From assembly GCF_000619905.2 (NCBI RefSeq), contig NZ_CP012371.1, positions 806,001 to 870,000 on the forward strand: 64,000 nucleotides of DNA. Direction: 5' to 3'. Position 1 is the stretch's first letter, and every line of letters begins with the position of its first letter. This stretch comes from Nitrosospira briensis C-128 (GTDB taxonomy: Bacteria; Pseudomonadota; Gammaproteobacteria; Burkholderiales; Nitrosomonadaceae). Under the pieces are notes generated by a model. It did no database searches. It saw only the letters and a list, made by a program, of their open reading frames with translations, and was not told the DNA's origin. This document shows positions 17,706 through 26,350 of this stretch, piece by piece. The position numbers and the translations under genes were made by a program.

Positions 17706-18395
17706 TGCTATCCCCGGAAACATCATTCCTTGGCACGCTCAGCAGCTGCTTCTGGACCGGAAATGCCGATCCGCGTGTGTTCGAAATGCGATGGAAATTG
17801 GGTTGGCAAGACCTGATACTCCTTTGGTAAGCTCCTGGTCCGCCGTATTTACCCTCACTCGGAACGAATATCCTATTAATAGCTATAGGAGAACCCACAA
17901 GACCTGTCAAGTGTAAATCAAACGTACTGTGCCGATACTGGCCCTGCTATATGACCCCTCGGTGTTACCGAATGGATCGTGTAAACGCAAGGAAACTGCT
18001 CTCCGCGACAGTCTACCAATATGTTCACAGAGGTCGAACCGTAAAATATTCGCATGCCAAGCCCAAATGCCGCCATTGCCGCGATCTTGGAAAAGATCGC
18101 TAATCTTTCCGGGATCGAAACAAACACCTTTATTGGTACTGCCGTTTAACTACGAAACTTCCGAATGAGTTCGCGGTGCGAAGATTCGCAGCTTCAACTT
18201 CAAGCGTAAAAGCATGGAGGCCGAATATTGACTTTTTTGTCATGCGACCTAAACTGAGAAACATGACATCTTCTTTTACACAAGGTCTGACACAGCAGTT
18301 GGGGAAGGTAAATACCAACCAAGCTCCACTTTTTTACAGCGAATCAAGTACCTTCATGCACTGCCATTCGAGCATTCCGCACCGGGGAAAACGCC
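17706..18395. other. Intergenic region, upstream of two divergent genes
   Basis: About 690 bp lying between the universal stress gene (leftward) and the repeat protein gene (rightward); both promoters should be here. The only notable frame is a 31-codon ORF at 18054-18149 (MPSPNAAIAAILEKIANLS...) with a protein-like composition but no ribosome-binding site. A large inverted repeat or terminator was not found. Confidence 0.45.
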
Positions 18396-18896
18396 ATGAT
18401 TCAAAATTCGATTGATATTGCCACTTACGTCAGCCCCAATCTGTCGGCGCTTATCGAAAGCCAGGTCAACGATCCGGATGCCGAGCAACCTGCAACGCTC
18501 GCTTCGGTACGCGCTTTTATCACGAACCTGTTGCCCGCTTCGTTGAGCGAAGCGGAGCGGCTGCACCATGTCGATATCGACGCATCGCTGCTTGACGAGC
18601 TCGACGTACTGATCGAGGAGTTCGGCGATGATGCACTCGCTATCGACTTTTCCCGCAGTACCGCCAGCGAGCCGCTTTCCCGGGTGATTGAAACTGTGAT
18701 GAACGACGAGAACCGGGAGAATCCACCGACGCTGGAAACGATAAGAGACGCCATCGCCTCGGGCCTGCCAGCCAGGCTGGTCGGGGATGGCGTCCTGGAG
18801 GACGATGAAGACGACGCCCTGCTTTCGGAAATTGAAGCGCTGATCAGGCGCTACGGCGCTGACTCGCTGGCAGAGGACTTTTTACGCTACGAGTAG
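18396..18896 (+). CDS. Acidic protein made of two tandem repeats
   Basis: A 166-residue soluble acidic protein of unknown function. It consists of two copies of a ~70-residue unit: 16-87 and 94-164. Matching pieces are [18 protein letters not shown] / [39 protein letters not shown] / [21 protein letters not shown]. Each unit looks helical. No signal peptide, membrane segment or metal motif is seen. It stands alone, followed by a MITE-like element and convergent lipoprotein genes. I do not recognise a family. Confidence 0.8.
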   Translation: MIQNSIDIATYVSPNLSALIESQVNDPDAEQPATLASVRAFITNLLPASLSEAERLHHVDIDASLLDELDVLIEEFGDDALAIDFSRSTASEPLSRVIETVMNDENRENPPTLETIRDAIASGLPARLVGDGVLEDDEDDALLSEIEALIRRYGADSLAEDFLRYE

Positions 18897-18906
18897 CTGC
18901 TATTAG

Positions 18907-19067
18907 CCCGGATGTTTCATAAATTCGCGTAATGATTGCGCAGAATTTTGTTTTGTAGGGAGATTTTGTGAAAGAGTGGCGTAGTTATTCATACGCCTGA
19001 CTGAACGAAATTTTCATACGAAACAAAAGACCAGCAAGGGCGCGCGTCAATTTATGAAATATCCGGG
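18907..19067. mobile_element. Family B MITE-like element (161 bp)
   Basis: The ends are near-perfect 19-bp inverted repeats: CCCGGATGTTTCATAAATT (18907-18925) and the complement of CCCGGATATTTCATAAATT (19049-19067), with one mismatch. The interior has no coding capacity. The sequence type resembles termini of transposase-bearing insertion sequences; which IS family drives it is not resolved here. It lies exactly between two convergent genes, 11 bp after one stop and 24 bp from the other. Confidence 0.65.
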
Positions 19068-19091
19068 TCAGCAACGGAGTCCACAAGCGCT

Positions 19092-19646
19092 TCATTGCGG
19101 TGGCGGAGGTGGCGGATTACCGGGCGGCGGTGGAGGGGGAAAACGGCGTGAATCGCCTTCCCGGGGTGGTGCACTTATACTCTGACCGGGGCCGCTCACG
19201 GACGCATTGTCCATGATCTGGCCGGCTATCGGGACGCGATTACCCTTGGCGTACATGCATTGTATATAACCCATATCGTAACGTTGCTGATTAATATATC
19301 CTGATTCGCTGGCGGTGCTGCTTCCCACCAGCCCTCCACCCAACAGGCCGCTACCCGCGCCAATTGCGGCACCGGTCCCACCACCCAAAGCCGCGCCGGC
19401 CGCCGCACCAAGCCCGGTACCTACGGCAGCGCTCCCTAGCCCGCTGGAAATGGAGGCTTGATTCGGCGTTACCCCACTAACTTGCTCACTGGCATATTGT
19501 TTACAATAGAAGTCATCATTTCGAAACTGATCGAAGGTTTTACCCGAACCTGGCAGAACCATTACACTGGGACCCGACGGTATGCTCACGCACGCACCCA
19601 GCGAGAATGACAACAGTAAAGCGGACGTTCTGAGCATGCTATACAT
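19092..19646 (-). CDS. Glycine-zipper lipoprotein
   Basis: A 184-residue predicted lipoprotein: hydrophobic leader, lipobox LGAC with Cys19, then a soluble region, a glycine-zipper membrane-like segment at about 70-110 (GLGAAAGAALGGGTGAAIGA) and a proline-rich tail ending in polyproline runs. Glycine-zipper lipoproteins associate with the outer membrane or peptidoglycan; the exact role is unknown. It begins 13 nt after the stop of the Gly/Tyr-rich secreted protein gene, so the two form an operon. Confidence 0.85.
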   Translation of the reverse strand: MYSMLRTSALLLSFSLGACVSIPSGPSVMVLPGSGKTFDQFRNDDFYCKQYASEQVSGVTPNQASISSGLGSAAVGTGLGAAAGAALGGGTGAAIGAGSGLLGGGLVGSSTASESGYINQQRYDMGYIQCMYAKGNRVPIAGQIMDNASVSGPGQSISAPPREGDSRRFPPPPPPGNPPPPPPQ

Positions 19647-19659
19647 GACAACGTTCCTT

Positions 19660-20241
19660 TTATTGATCAGGCGGTCGAGGCGCGACCTGCAACCAGCCCT
19701 CGGTGCACGCTTTGACCTCTGGATAATAACCTGCCGGGTTTTCGCAGTAATACCAGTAATTGGATTGTAATACGGACGCCGATGTGGGCGGTACCGTATC
19801 CGGCCGCTGTATATACACTAGCGGCACCGGCGGCACGACAGTTGCGGGGAGAGACGCGTAGTAAGGTGGGTAATAATAAGGCGGGCCCCAGCCATAACCG
19901 TAATAGCCCAAGCCATAGCCCAAGCCTAACCCCAGGCCCAGGCCGTACCCGCCAAAACCGTATCCATATCCGCGATAACCATAACCCCGGTAGCCACGGT
20001 AATGACCTCCCCAGTGTATTCCTCCGCGATGCATCCCCATCCACGGGCCACCTACACCTCCCCCTCCCCTGAAACCTGCGCCTCCGTGGCCTCCCCCAAC
20101 GTGGCCCCCGCCAACGTTTCCGCCTCCAAAATGCCCACCTCCCATTTGCCCTCCGCCGACGCCGCCGCGCGCCCACGCCAAGCCGCCCGGAATCGAACCC
20201 AGCAAGATGGCGATAAGGCAGGCTGATTGGACTTTTTTCAT
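19660..20241 (-). CDS. Secreted Gly/Tyr-rich protein
   Basis: A 193-residue exported protein with a signal peptide (1-24, cleaved after AWA). Residues 26-70 are GGG/GGH-type repeats and 80-125 are Tyr/Gly repeats (RGYGYRGYGYGFGGYG). The C-terminal part has a cysteine-containing element, NYWYYCENPAGYYPEVKAC then EGW, seen in many proteobacterial secreted proteins. The low-complexity body suggests a surface or periplasmic structural role. First gene of a two-gene unit with the downstream lipoprotein. Confidence 0.85.
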   Translation of the reverse strand: MKKVQSACLIAILLGSIPGGLAWARGGVGGGQMGGGHFGGGNVGGGHVGGGHGGAGFRGGGGVGGPWMGMHRGGIHWGGHYRGYRGYGYRGYGYGFGGYGLGLGLGLGYGLGYYGYGWGPPYYYPPYYASLPATVVPPVPLVYIQRPDTVPPTSASVLQSNYWYYCENPAGYYPEVKACTEGWLQVAPRPPDQ

Positions 20242-20442
20242 GGAATTCTCGTGATTGGCCGAAAATTACCTCTTAAAAATTGTACTGTTAATTTTATAAA
20301 CGCTCAGACTTTGAATTCCCTCGATATGCCCATCAACTCCCTATTTTCCCAACGCATACTTCCAATTTATGTGCCATTTATTAGACTGGACCAAGGCTTT
20401 TGAGTTTCCAACACGCACCGACGGTCTCCAACGCCCACTTCG

Positions 20443-20470
20443 CAAGGCGTCTCTAACAAGGCGTCTCTAA
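20443..20470. repeat. Two-unit 14-bp tandem repeat
   Basis: CAAGGCGTCTCTAA occurs twice in direct succession in the 263-bp space between two minus-strand genes. It is a local duplication; no function is evident. The remaining bases of this space show no gene. Confidence 0.6.
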
Positions 20471-20504
20471 TCATGGAGAACCTGAAAACCGGTGAGTTGG
20501 ATTA

Positions 20505-20915
20505 TTACCGCAACCAGAACCCACTGACGTTCCCATCCTTTATGGCAGCACTGACAAGGACATCGTCACCAGCATCCTTGAACTCCAGCTTCCATAAGTA
20601 GACCGTGAAACCCTGCTGATTCAACTGGGCCAGAAACCTGGCGATATAGCCTTGCTTGAGGCGGGAGCCGAGAGATTCGCTGATGTTATCGAATATTTCT
20701 TCTGTTATACCGGCTTTGAACGCTGGATCTCCGGAGGACACAAAAGCTGCCAATGAATCGGATTGGATAGCCGAAAGCATGTTTTCCATCGTCGTCTCAA
20801 CCGGCACTGGAGCCTGGGCCAATGCAACATGCGGCACGAATCCGAAGAGCAGCATACCGAAAAAAACAAGACGGCTCGTGGCAGCAAACAACGATCCAAG
20901 AAGAAGCCATCTCAT
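20505..20915 (-). CDS. Exported hypothetical protein
   Basis: A 136-residue protein starting MRWLLLGSLFAATSRLVFF at 20915, where GGGGA lies 6 nt upstream; an ATG at 20990 would add 25 residues without support. An N-terminal signal or anchor (to about residue 34, ending ALAQA) is followed by a compact soluble domain resembling small periplasmic alpha-beta (NTF2-like) domains: LSAIQSDSLAAFVSSGDPAFK and later LWKLEFKDAGDDVLVSAAIK. It stands alone. Family not certain. Confidence 0.75.
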   Translation of the reverse strand: MRWLLLGSLFAATSRLVFFGMLLFGFVPHVALAQAPVPVETTMENMLSAIQSDSLAAFVSSGDPAFKAGITEEIFDNISESLGSRLKQGYIARFLAQLNQQGFTVYLWKLEFKDAGDDVLVSAAIKDGNVSGFWLR

Positions 20916-21237
20916 AAGATTCCCCACTGCATAAGATTGATGGAAGCCGCTTTTGGCGTAAGTTTCAAGCCGATTACTCAGCGTGAGCAACTAATAAACA
21001 AATACAAATGACGCCTCAATCTTTATAGATTATAGACTTTGGGATAGCAAGCCATCCTCCATAGCGGAGAACAAACGTAGGGTGCCGCTTCCCGCCCGGA
21101 ACGCCGGGCATGGCAAGCTTTGCAGCGGACATGTTCCCGTGTGTCACTCGACTCAGCCCCGAACCCGGGATTAAGCCACTTCAGGTCATCACCATCAGGT
21201 CTCAAGTATTGTGGTTTTAATCTCGTGAAGAAAACCA

Positions 21238-21465
21238 CTAGCCCGTCTTTTTCATTCCTTGTCCGTGGCAACTCACCAGGAACGGAACCACCGGGGTGAT
21301 GCAGGCCGAAATCCACCGTCCGAGCGTCATCGGCTCTCCTAAAAGCAATGGAATCCCCTGATTTATCGCAATAAGGCACGATCCCACCACGACGGTGACC
21401 CAATAGGCCACGAACCGTGTATTGCGATCTTCAATAGAACATTTAATCGCACGCAAATGCCGCAT
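21238..21465 (-). CDS. NrtS-like small membrane protein
   Basis: A 75-residue protein with two membrane segments. The pattern VVVGSCLIAINQG..LLLGE..., then ITPVVPFLVSCHG matches the short NrtS family, proposed as nitrate/nitrite transporters. The start is supported by GGAGAGGA 8 nt upstream. Such a protein would be reasonable in a nitrifier, but the assignment rests on the short motif only. Between its stop and 21022 nothing else is supported apart from a short GC-rich hairpin (GCCCGG-AACG-CCGGGC). Confidence 0.65.
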   Translation of the reverse strand: MRHLRAIKCSIEDRNTRFVAYWVTVVVGSCLIAINQGIPLLLGEPMTLGRWISACITPVVPFLVSCHGQGMKKTG

Positions 21466-21622
21466 TATGGTTTCCTCTCCAACCAGGTTTACTCATCTGA
21501 ATTTCCGGCAAAACTTGTCTTTATGCTCACGAAATTATTTTCCCTGGAAATGACCCAGGTCGCGAATATCCAGGACCCCGAGACACACTGCGAGCGAAAT
21601 TACAGCACACCTGGAATACCGA

Positions 21623-22891
21623 TCAGATAGCGTTTCCCCGCAGCGCGACGTCCACGAATGCATCAATCTCGACCTTCAATTCGTCACGAGCAACCAACCC
21701 TTTTATCAGATGCTCCGGCAGGTCGTCATTGGCCGCCCCGGCGATCAGCCCCATGATCATGCCCCTGTGGACGCTGTCCCCACCGGCGTTGGCGTTGGCC
21801 AAAAGAGATTCCTCCACTCCAAGATCATGTTTCATGATGAGATACAGGAGCAGCGGAAGGCCGTGTTCCGGATAGCACGCAGTTGCAAGAACATGACGTA
21901 TCACTTCACGCTCGGTATATTGCCGGGCGAATTGCACGACTTCATAAGGTGCATCGTCAAGTGTCACGTGAAGCCGCCACATCTCATCTTTCGGGATGTT
22001 GCCGGGGCCATTATGCTTGCGATAAGCCGCGAAAAGCGCCTCACCGGTGATACGAGGCGTGCGTATCGGCCTGGCATGCACAGAAATAGCCTCGACCGGA
22101 TCGGCACCGTTTACCAGTGAATGCAAAAGCGGAACAAGGACACCCAGCGCGCTTGCTGCATTTTCGGAGCGGTGGGTGAGACACTGATGTTCCATGGCGA
22201 ACCCAAGCCCTTGATAAGCGCTCTCGACCAGCATCGCGAGAACCATGGGACGTAAAACGCCGCCGTGCGAACCGATAGACCATATGTTGCGTTGCAATTC
22301 CGCGCAGGCATGAGGCGGCAAGCCTCGGGAATAATTCTCGAACCATCGTCGGATGTATATCTCAGTATACGGATCGCGGTTTTTCCCGGGTGTAGTGAGA
22401 TGCTTTATAAACCCTTCAAGAAAGTCTTGTGGATCATAGCGGCCCAGGCGTATTACCGAACGCATGAGCACGCGGACCAGGTGGGCAGCAAGCGTGTTCT
22501 CCCCAGCCACCAATCCGTGATGGTAGTGGAAGCGATCTTCCAGCCGGGGAACGGGGTTGCCGTGCTCGCTCTCCTGTTCCGAAGACTGGATAGTCGGCTC
22601 ACTATAACTGGTTTCATAGAAACGGGCGTGTTCGTGAAGGATGTCGTAGGGACGACCCAGGCGATTTGCGCTGCCGACATCCGGAGAGTATGTCATCCCA
22701 ACCATGAAGCTTTCAGGATGAGGATGAGGCGCGGCCTCATATTTTCTGATACCACCATTGAAATATTGCTGGATGTTACTCAGGCTGTAAAACCAGTGTG
22801 CGGGCATTGCCAGCGCATCGCCGATAAAAAGCCCCCAAAGCGCGTTCCGCATGCGCGTTTCCCGCATTTCGGCCGTATTGACAGATTTCAT
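21623..22891 (-). CDS. ADP-ribosylglycohydrolase family protein
   Basis: About 422 residues from Met at 22891 (GGAG 10 nt upstream); an earlier in-frame start at 22939 adds 16. It has the DraG/ADP-ribosylglycohydrolase plan: N-terminal GLFIGDALAMP with the first metal Asp, several helical motifs, and C-terminal NAGGDSVHRG. The usual GGDTD motif is changed to GGDSV, so one metal ligand may be replaced. The substrate is unknown; no DraT-type ADP-ribosyltransferase partner lies nearby. It is divergent from the MFS gene, sharing about 200 bp of upstream DNA. Confidence 0.85.
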   Translation of the reverse strand: MKSVNTAEMRETRMRNALWGLFIGDALAMPAHWFYSLSNIQQYFNGGIRKYEAAPHPHPESFMVGMTYSPDVGSANRLGRPYDILHEHARFYETSYSEPTIQSSEQESEHGNPVPRLEDRFHYHHGLVAGENTLAAHLVRVLMRSVIRLGRYDPQDFLEGFIKHLTTPGKNRDPYTEIYIRRWFENYSRGLPPHACAELQRNIWSIGSHGGVLRPMVLAMLVESAYQGLGFAMEHQCLTHRSENAASALGVLVPLLHSLVNGADPVEAISVHARPIRTPRITGEALFAAYRKHNGPGNIPKDEMWRLHVTLDDAPYEVVQFARQYTEREVIRHVLATACYPEHGLPLLLYLIMKHDLGVEESLLANANAGGDSVHRGMIMGLIAGAANDDLPEHLIKGLVARDELKVEIDAFVDVALRGNAI

Positions 22892-23090
22892 GAGATTGAA
22901 CTCCGATATGCTGCGATGCTGCACCGGTTTTTCTGGCAAATTGAGTCGGTAGTGACGCCTGACCTACTGCCAATATTATGTAACCATCCATCAAACAGGA
23001 CAACGCCTCTCTGCCGAAAACTCTCGAAAGGAGATGAATCCAGCGTGCTCGTGATATATATCTCGTCCGTCTTTCACGCTTGAGCTCGAA

Positions 23091-24305
23091 GTGAATTCAC
23101 CCATTCTCACCCGCATTTTATGGGTTCGCGGCCTGCGGGCCTTTGGCGATGGCTACGTCAGTCTGCTGCTGCCGATCTATCTGATCGCGCTGGGCATGAA
23201 TCCGTTTCAGGTTGGCATCATCACGACCGCCACCCTGATCGGGTCCGGCATCGTGACATTATTGGCTGGTTTCCAGGCCTATCGCTTCACCTATAAGACG
23301 TTATTGCTGACGGCGACTGCGCTGATGGCCGCAACCGGCTTCAGCTTTGCGGCCATCACTGAGTTCTGGCCCTTGCTGCTGGTGGCTTTCGTAGGGACAT
23401 TGAACCCTTCCAGTGGCGACGTCAGCCTGTTTTTACCGCTTGAGCATGCGGTTCTCTCTCGATTTGTGGAGGACCGCCAGCGCACCGCCGTCTTCGTGCG
23501 GTATAGCATGGTCGGTGCCCTTGTGGCAGCCGCTGGAGCGCTCGCTGCCGGGTTACCTGACTTTGCAGCGGCCTCAATCCAGATCGATGCCAGAGACGCA
23601 CTGCAAGCCATGTTTGTGTTGTACGGCATAATAGGATTGTTGTGCGCGGCAATTTATGCAACCCTGCCAAAAGAAGCCGGGACTACCGAGACGGGAACCG
23701 CAAACAAGGCCCGCTCCGCTCCATTAAAGAAATCCAGAAAGATCGTCTTTACTCTCGCTGCATTATTCAGCCTGGATGCGTTTGGCGGCGGCTTTGTGGT
23801 GCAATCAATGCTCGCGTTATGGTTGTTCCAGAAGTTTCAGCTTTCCATTTCGATGGCTGGGACTATTTTTTTCTGGACCGGTATATTCTCCGCGCTCTCC
23901 TACCTGGCGGCGATTCGCATTGCCAATCGGTTTGGATTGATAAATACGATGGTATTTACGCATTTGCCCGCGAATATACTTTTGATTCTCATCCCATTCA
24001 TGCCGACGCTGGGCTGGGCAATTGCACTATTGCTGATACGGAGCGGTCTTTCGCAAATGGATGTGCCGGCGCGAAGCTCATATGTCATGGCGATCGTGCC
24101 CCCGGCGGAACGTGCGGCGGCAGCAAGTATGACTTCGGTTCCGCGCAGCCTGGCATCCGCCGCGGGTCCTTTGCTGGCCGGCTATCTGTTAAGCATATCG
24201 TCCTTCGGCTGGCCGCTGGTTATCGCGGGCGGGCTGAAAATTATCTATGACTTGCTATTGCTTCGGATGTTTAGAACCGTGAAGCCACCGGAGGAAGGCG
24301 CCTGA
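23091..24305 (+). CDS. MFS transporter
   Basis: A 404-residue major facilitator protein with 12 predicted membrane segments in two halves, joined by a basic cytoplasmic loop (about 200-225, NKARSAPLKKSRK). The start codon is GTG at 23091. Substrate-determining residues are not recognised; the sequence looks like a drug/metabolite exporter-type MFS. It is transcribed divergently from the ADP-ribosylglycohydrolase gene. Confidence 0.85.
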   Translation: MNSPILTRILWVRGLRAFGDGYVSLLLPIYLIALGMNPFQVGIITTATLIGSGIVTLLAGFQAYRFTYKTLLLTATALMAATGFSFAAITEFWPLLLVAFVGTLNPSSGDVSLFLPLEHAVLSRFVEDRQRTAVFVRYSMVGALVAAAGALAAGLPDFAAASIQIDARDALQAMFVLYGIIGLLCAAIYATLPKEAGTTETGTANKARSAPLKKSRKIVFTLAALFSLDAFGGGFVVQSMLALWLFQKFQLSISMAGTIFFWTGIFSALSYLAAIRIANRFGLINTMVFTHLPANILLILIPFMPTLGWAIALLLIRSGLSQMDVPARSSYVMAIVPPAERAAAASMTSVPRSLASAAGPLLAGYLLSISSFGWPLVIAGGLKIIYDLLLLRMFRTVKPPEEGA

Positions 24306-24402
24306 ACGACATGGGAATCTCTGAATAAATCCTGAAGAATATGTATGCACAGATCACGGATGAAATTATCGCTGCCTTTGGCCGGGCCTGAGTACCGGGC
24401 TC

Positions 24403-24436
24403 TTGACATACGTAATTCTTTCCGTTACGTTAATAT
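24403..24436 (+). promoter_or_regulatory. Candidate higBA promoter and operator
   Basis: TTGACA (24403-24408) is a perfect -35 element; an AT-rich TAATATATTA follows at 24431. Between them lies the inverted repeat ACGTAA (24410-24415) and TTACGT (24425-24430), a likely HigA operator. If TAATAT is the -10 box the spacing is longer than ideal, and the toxin message would be nearly leaderless (start codon 24440). Confidence 0.45.
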
Positions 24437-24439
24437 ATT

Positions 24440-24721
24440 ATGATACTTAGTTTTAAAGACAAAGAGACAGAAGAGTTTTGGCTTACGGGTAAAAGCCGAA
24501 AACTTCCAGCAACTCTTAAAAAAAGAGCTTATGCCCGCCTTCAGGCACTACACGCGACCGAAGATATAAAGGATCTTCTCGTTCCTCCCGGCAATCAGTT
24601 GGAAAGGCTGAAGGGTGAGCGGAAGGCTGAGCATAGTATCCGTATAAATAAACAATGGCGCATCTGTTTTATCTGGAGAGATGGCGATACGCATGATGTA
24701 AAAATCGAAGACTATCACTAG
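24440..24721 (+). CDS. higB: HigB/RelE-type toxin
   Basis: A 93-residue RelE-superfamily mRNA interferase of the HigB group. It begins MILSFKDKETEEFW, and has the typical LERLKGERKAEHSIRINKQW core with the C-terminal RICFIW and DVKIEDYH segments that carry the catalytic residues. The length is normal, and no disruption is seen. There is no ribosome-binding site before the ATG, consistent with a leaderless start. The toxin-first order followed by higA is characteristic. Confidence 0.93.
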   Translation: MILSFKDKETEEFWLTGKSRKLPATLKKRAYARLQALHATEDIKDLLVPPGNQLERLKGERKAEHSIRINKQWRICFIWRDGDTHDVKIEDYH

Positions 24722-24732
24722 GAGTTACGGTA

Positions 24733-25062
24733 GTGACTACAAAAGACAACCGCAGGAACCTGATTTCTCATCCCGGCGAGATACTCAAAGAGGAGTTTCT
24801 AGAGCCGCTTGGTATTAGCGTATATGCCTTAGCAAAGGCCATGAGTGTTCCCCGTACGCGCCTAAACGACATTGTTTTGAAAAGGCGCGGTATTTCTGCC
24901 GATACGGCCCTGCGCCTTGCTCGCTTCTTCGACATGACGCCGAATTACTGGCTGAATCTTCAAACGCACTATGACCTTGTTATGGCCGAGACTGAGCCTG
25001 AAAATACGCTGGCCAAAGTTCTAACCTTGAAAGATATCAAGAAAGAAGCCATCCATGCGTAA
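24733..25062 (+). CDS. higA: HigA-type antitoxin
   Basis: A 109-residue Xre-family protein of the HigA group. The helix-turn-helix is at about 29-50 (YALAKAMSVPRTRLNDIV), preceded by the family motif HPGEILKEEFLEPLGIS. It neutralises HigB and represses the operon. The start is GTG at 24733, 11 nt after the higB stop, with a purine-rich GGAG sequence close by. Confidence 0.93.
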   Translation: MTTKDNRRNLISHPGEILKEEFLEPLGISVYALAKAMSVPRTRLNDIVLKRRGISADTALRLARFFDMTPNYWLNLQTHYDLVMAETEPENTLAKVLTLKDIKKEAIHA

Positions 25063-25645
25063 CACAAAAACTTGAAGTTATGCCGCCGTGACCAAGGAGG
25101 CCAAATGGCGCATCACCGTCCTTATGACCAAACCACGTCATTCGTCGTATCCACAAGAGGCGACGATGCTGCGCAATTGGGCTTATGGCGTATATCTCCT
25201 ATGGGATGATCTTACCAACGGCTGACGCAAGAAGGGCGAAAGAAGCGCATGGAGGTACTTATCCGCACTAGCTGGATGTAGTGTTCACTGGCTTCATACA
25301 CTTCGCTTGATCGTCGAAGCACTTATTGTGTTAACAAACCATAGACTATCTGCCGCCCTCCAGTTTCTACTAAAGAATTTTGGCAAAGGAAAAAAGCACC
25401 ATTGCATGTGTTCGGCAAGCAACTTCGAGAGGAATACTCGGAACGTAGCTGGAGAAAGCCGGTTTTATGATTTTCAGTTCGAAGTACAATAGGGTTTTCC
25501 TCCCAATGAACAGTCTCATGCAATTTCCATTTCCTGCCTTTTATCCTGTCTGCCATGCGGATACGACGCAGCCATCGTTGTCGCCATCGTTACGTCATAT
25601 GGCTGCGTACTGCGCCGTCCGGCAAGCGGGCAGTTAAGGTCCTTC
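25063..25645. other. Intergenic DNA after higBA
   Basis: About 580 bp. One 34-codon frame at about 25105 has an AAGGAGG ribosome-binding-like sequence (MAHHRPYDQTTSFVVSTRGD...) but no recognisable product. Otherwise only short frames with no support. This could be decayed DNA left by insertion of the toxin-antitoxin module. Confidence 0.45.
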
Positions 25646-26350
25646 ATGCTGGAACTGCGCCATATCGGAAAAGCCTATGCGAGCGGACGGCGGGTGTTGG
25701 CCGATTTGTCCTATATTCTCGACGCCGGCGAGTATGTGGCGATCATGGGCGAGTCCGGGGTCGGTAAATCCACACTGTTGAACCTGATCGCCGGTTTGGA
25801 TGCCCCGGACTCGGGCGAAGTGCTGATTGACGGCATCGCCATGTCTTCGTTGGATGACGATGCGGCAACGCGGTTGCGACGCAAGGAATTCGGCTTCATT
25901 TTTCAGGCTTTTCACATCCTGCCGCATCTGACGCTGAGCCAGAACATCGCCCTGCCCTTGCTGTTGAATGGTATTCAGGCCGAAGAAGCCGCGGAACGAA
26001 CCTGGCAAATGCTGCTCGCTGTTGGCCTAAGCGGCAGAGGAGACCACTTCTCGCGCCAACTGTCCGGTGGCGAGTTGCAGCGCGTTGCAATCGCCCGGGC
26101 ACTGGTCCACCGCCCGAAGCTGATCCTGGCGGATGAACCTACGGGCAACCTCGATCCGGATACGGCCCACGACATCCTCACGCTGATGCGCACCGAAATC
26201 AAGGCGAATGGCGCTTCCGGCATTATTGTCACCCACTCGCTCGCAGCAGCGGCAACGGCAGACCGCGTGCTGGTGCTGACAAAAGATGGATTGCATCCAT
26301 TAAACCCGGAAAGTTCGGCAGCATCACCTCAAAGCAGATGGCGAAGCTGA
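25646..26350 (+). CDS. ABC transporter ATPase, LolD/MacB type
   Basis: A 234-residue nucleotide-binding subunit: Walker A GESGVGKST (35-43), Q-loop around FIFQAFHILPH, signature LSGGELQR, Walker B LILADEPTGNLD and switch His in VTHS. This is the MacB/LolD/FtsE subgroup that pairs with FtsX-like permeases. It overlaps the permease gene by 13 bp. An AAGG lies 6 nt before the start. The set, with the following two genes, resembles the AttEFGH systems. Confidence 0.93.
   Translation: MLELRHIGKAYASGRRVLADLSYILDAGEYVAIMGESGVGKSTLLNLIAGLDAPDSGEVLIDGIAMSSLDDDAATRLRRKEFGFIFQAFHILPHLTLSQNIALPLLLNGIQAEEAAERTWQMLLAVGLSGRGDHFSRQLSGGELQRVAIARALVHRPKLILADEPTGNLDPDTAHDILTLMRTEIKANGASGIIVTHSLAAAATADRVLVLTKDGLHPLNPESSAASPQSRWRS

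Noticed and set aside
22265-23083. Plus-strand 272-codon frame
   Set aside because: Lies opposite the ADP-ribosylglycohydrolase, which carries recognisable motifs; the shadow product has no coherent fold features.
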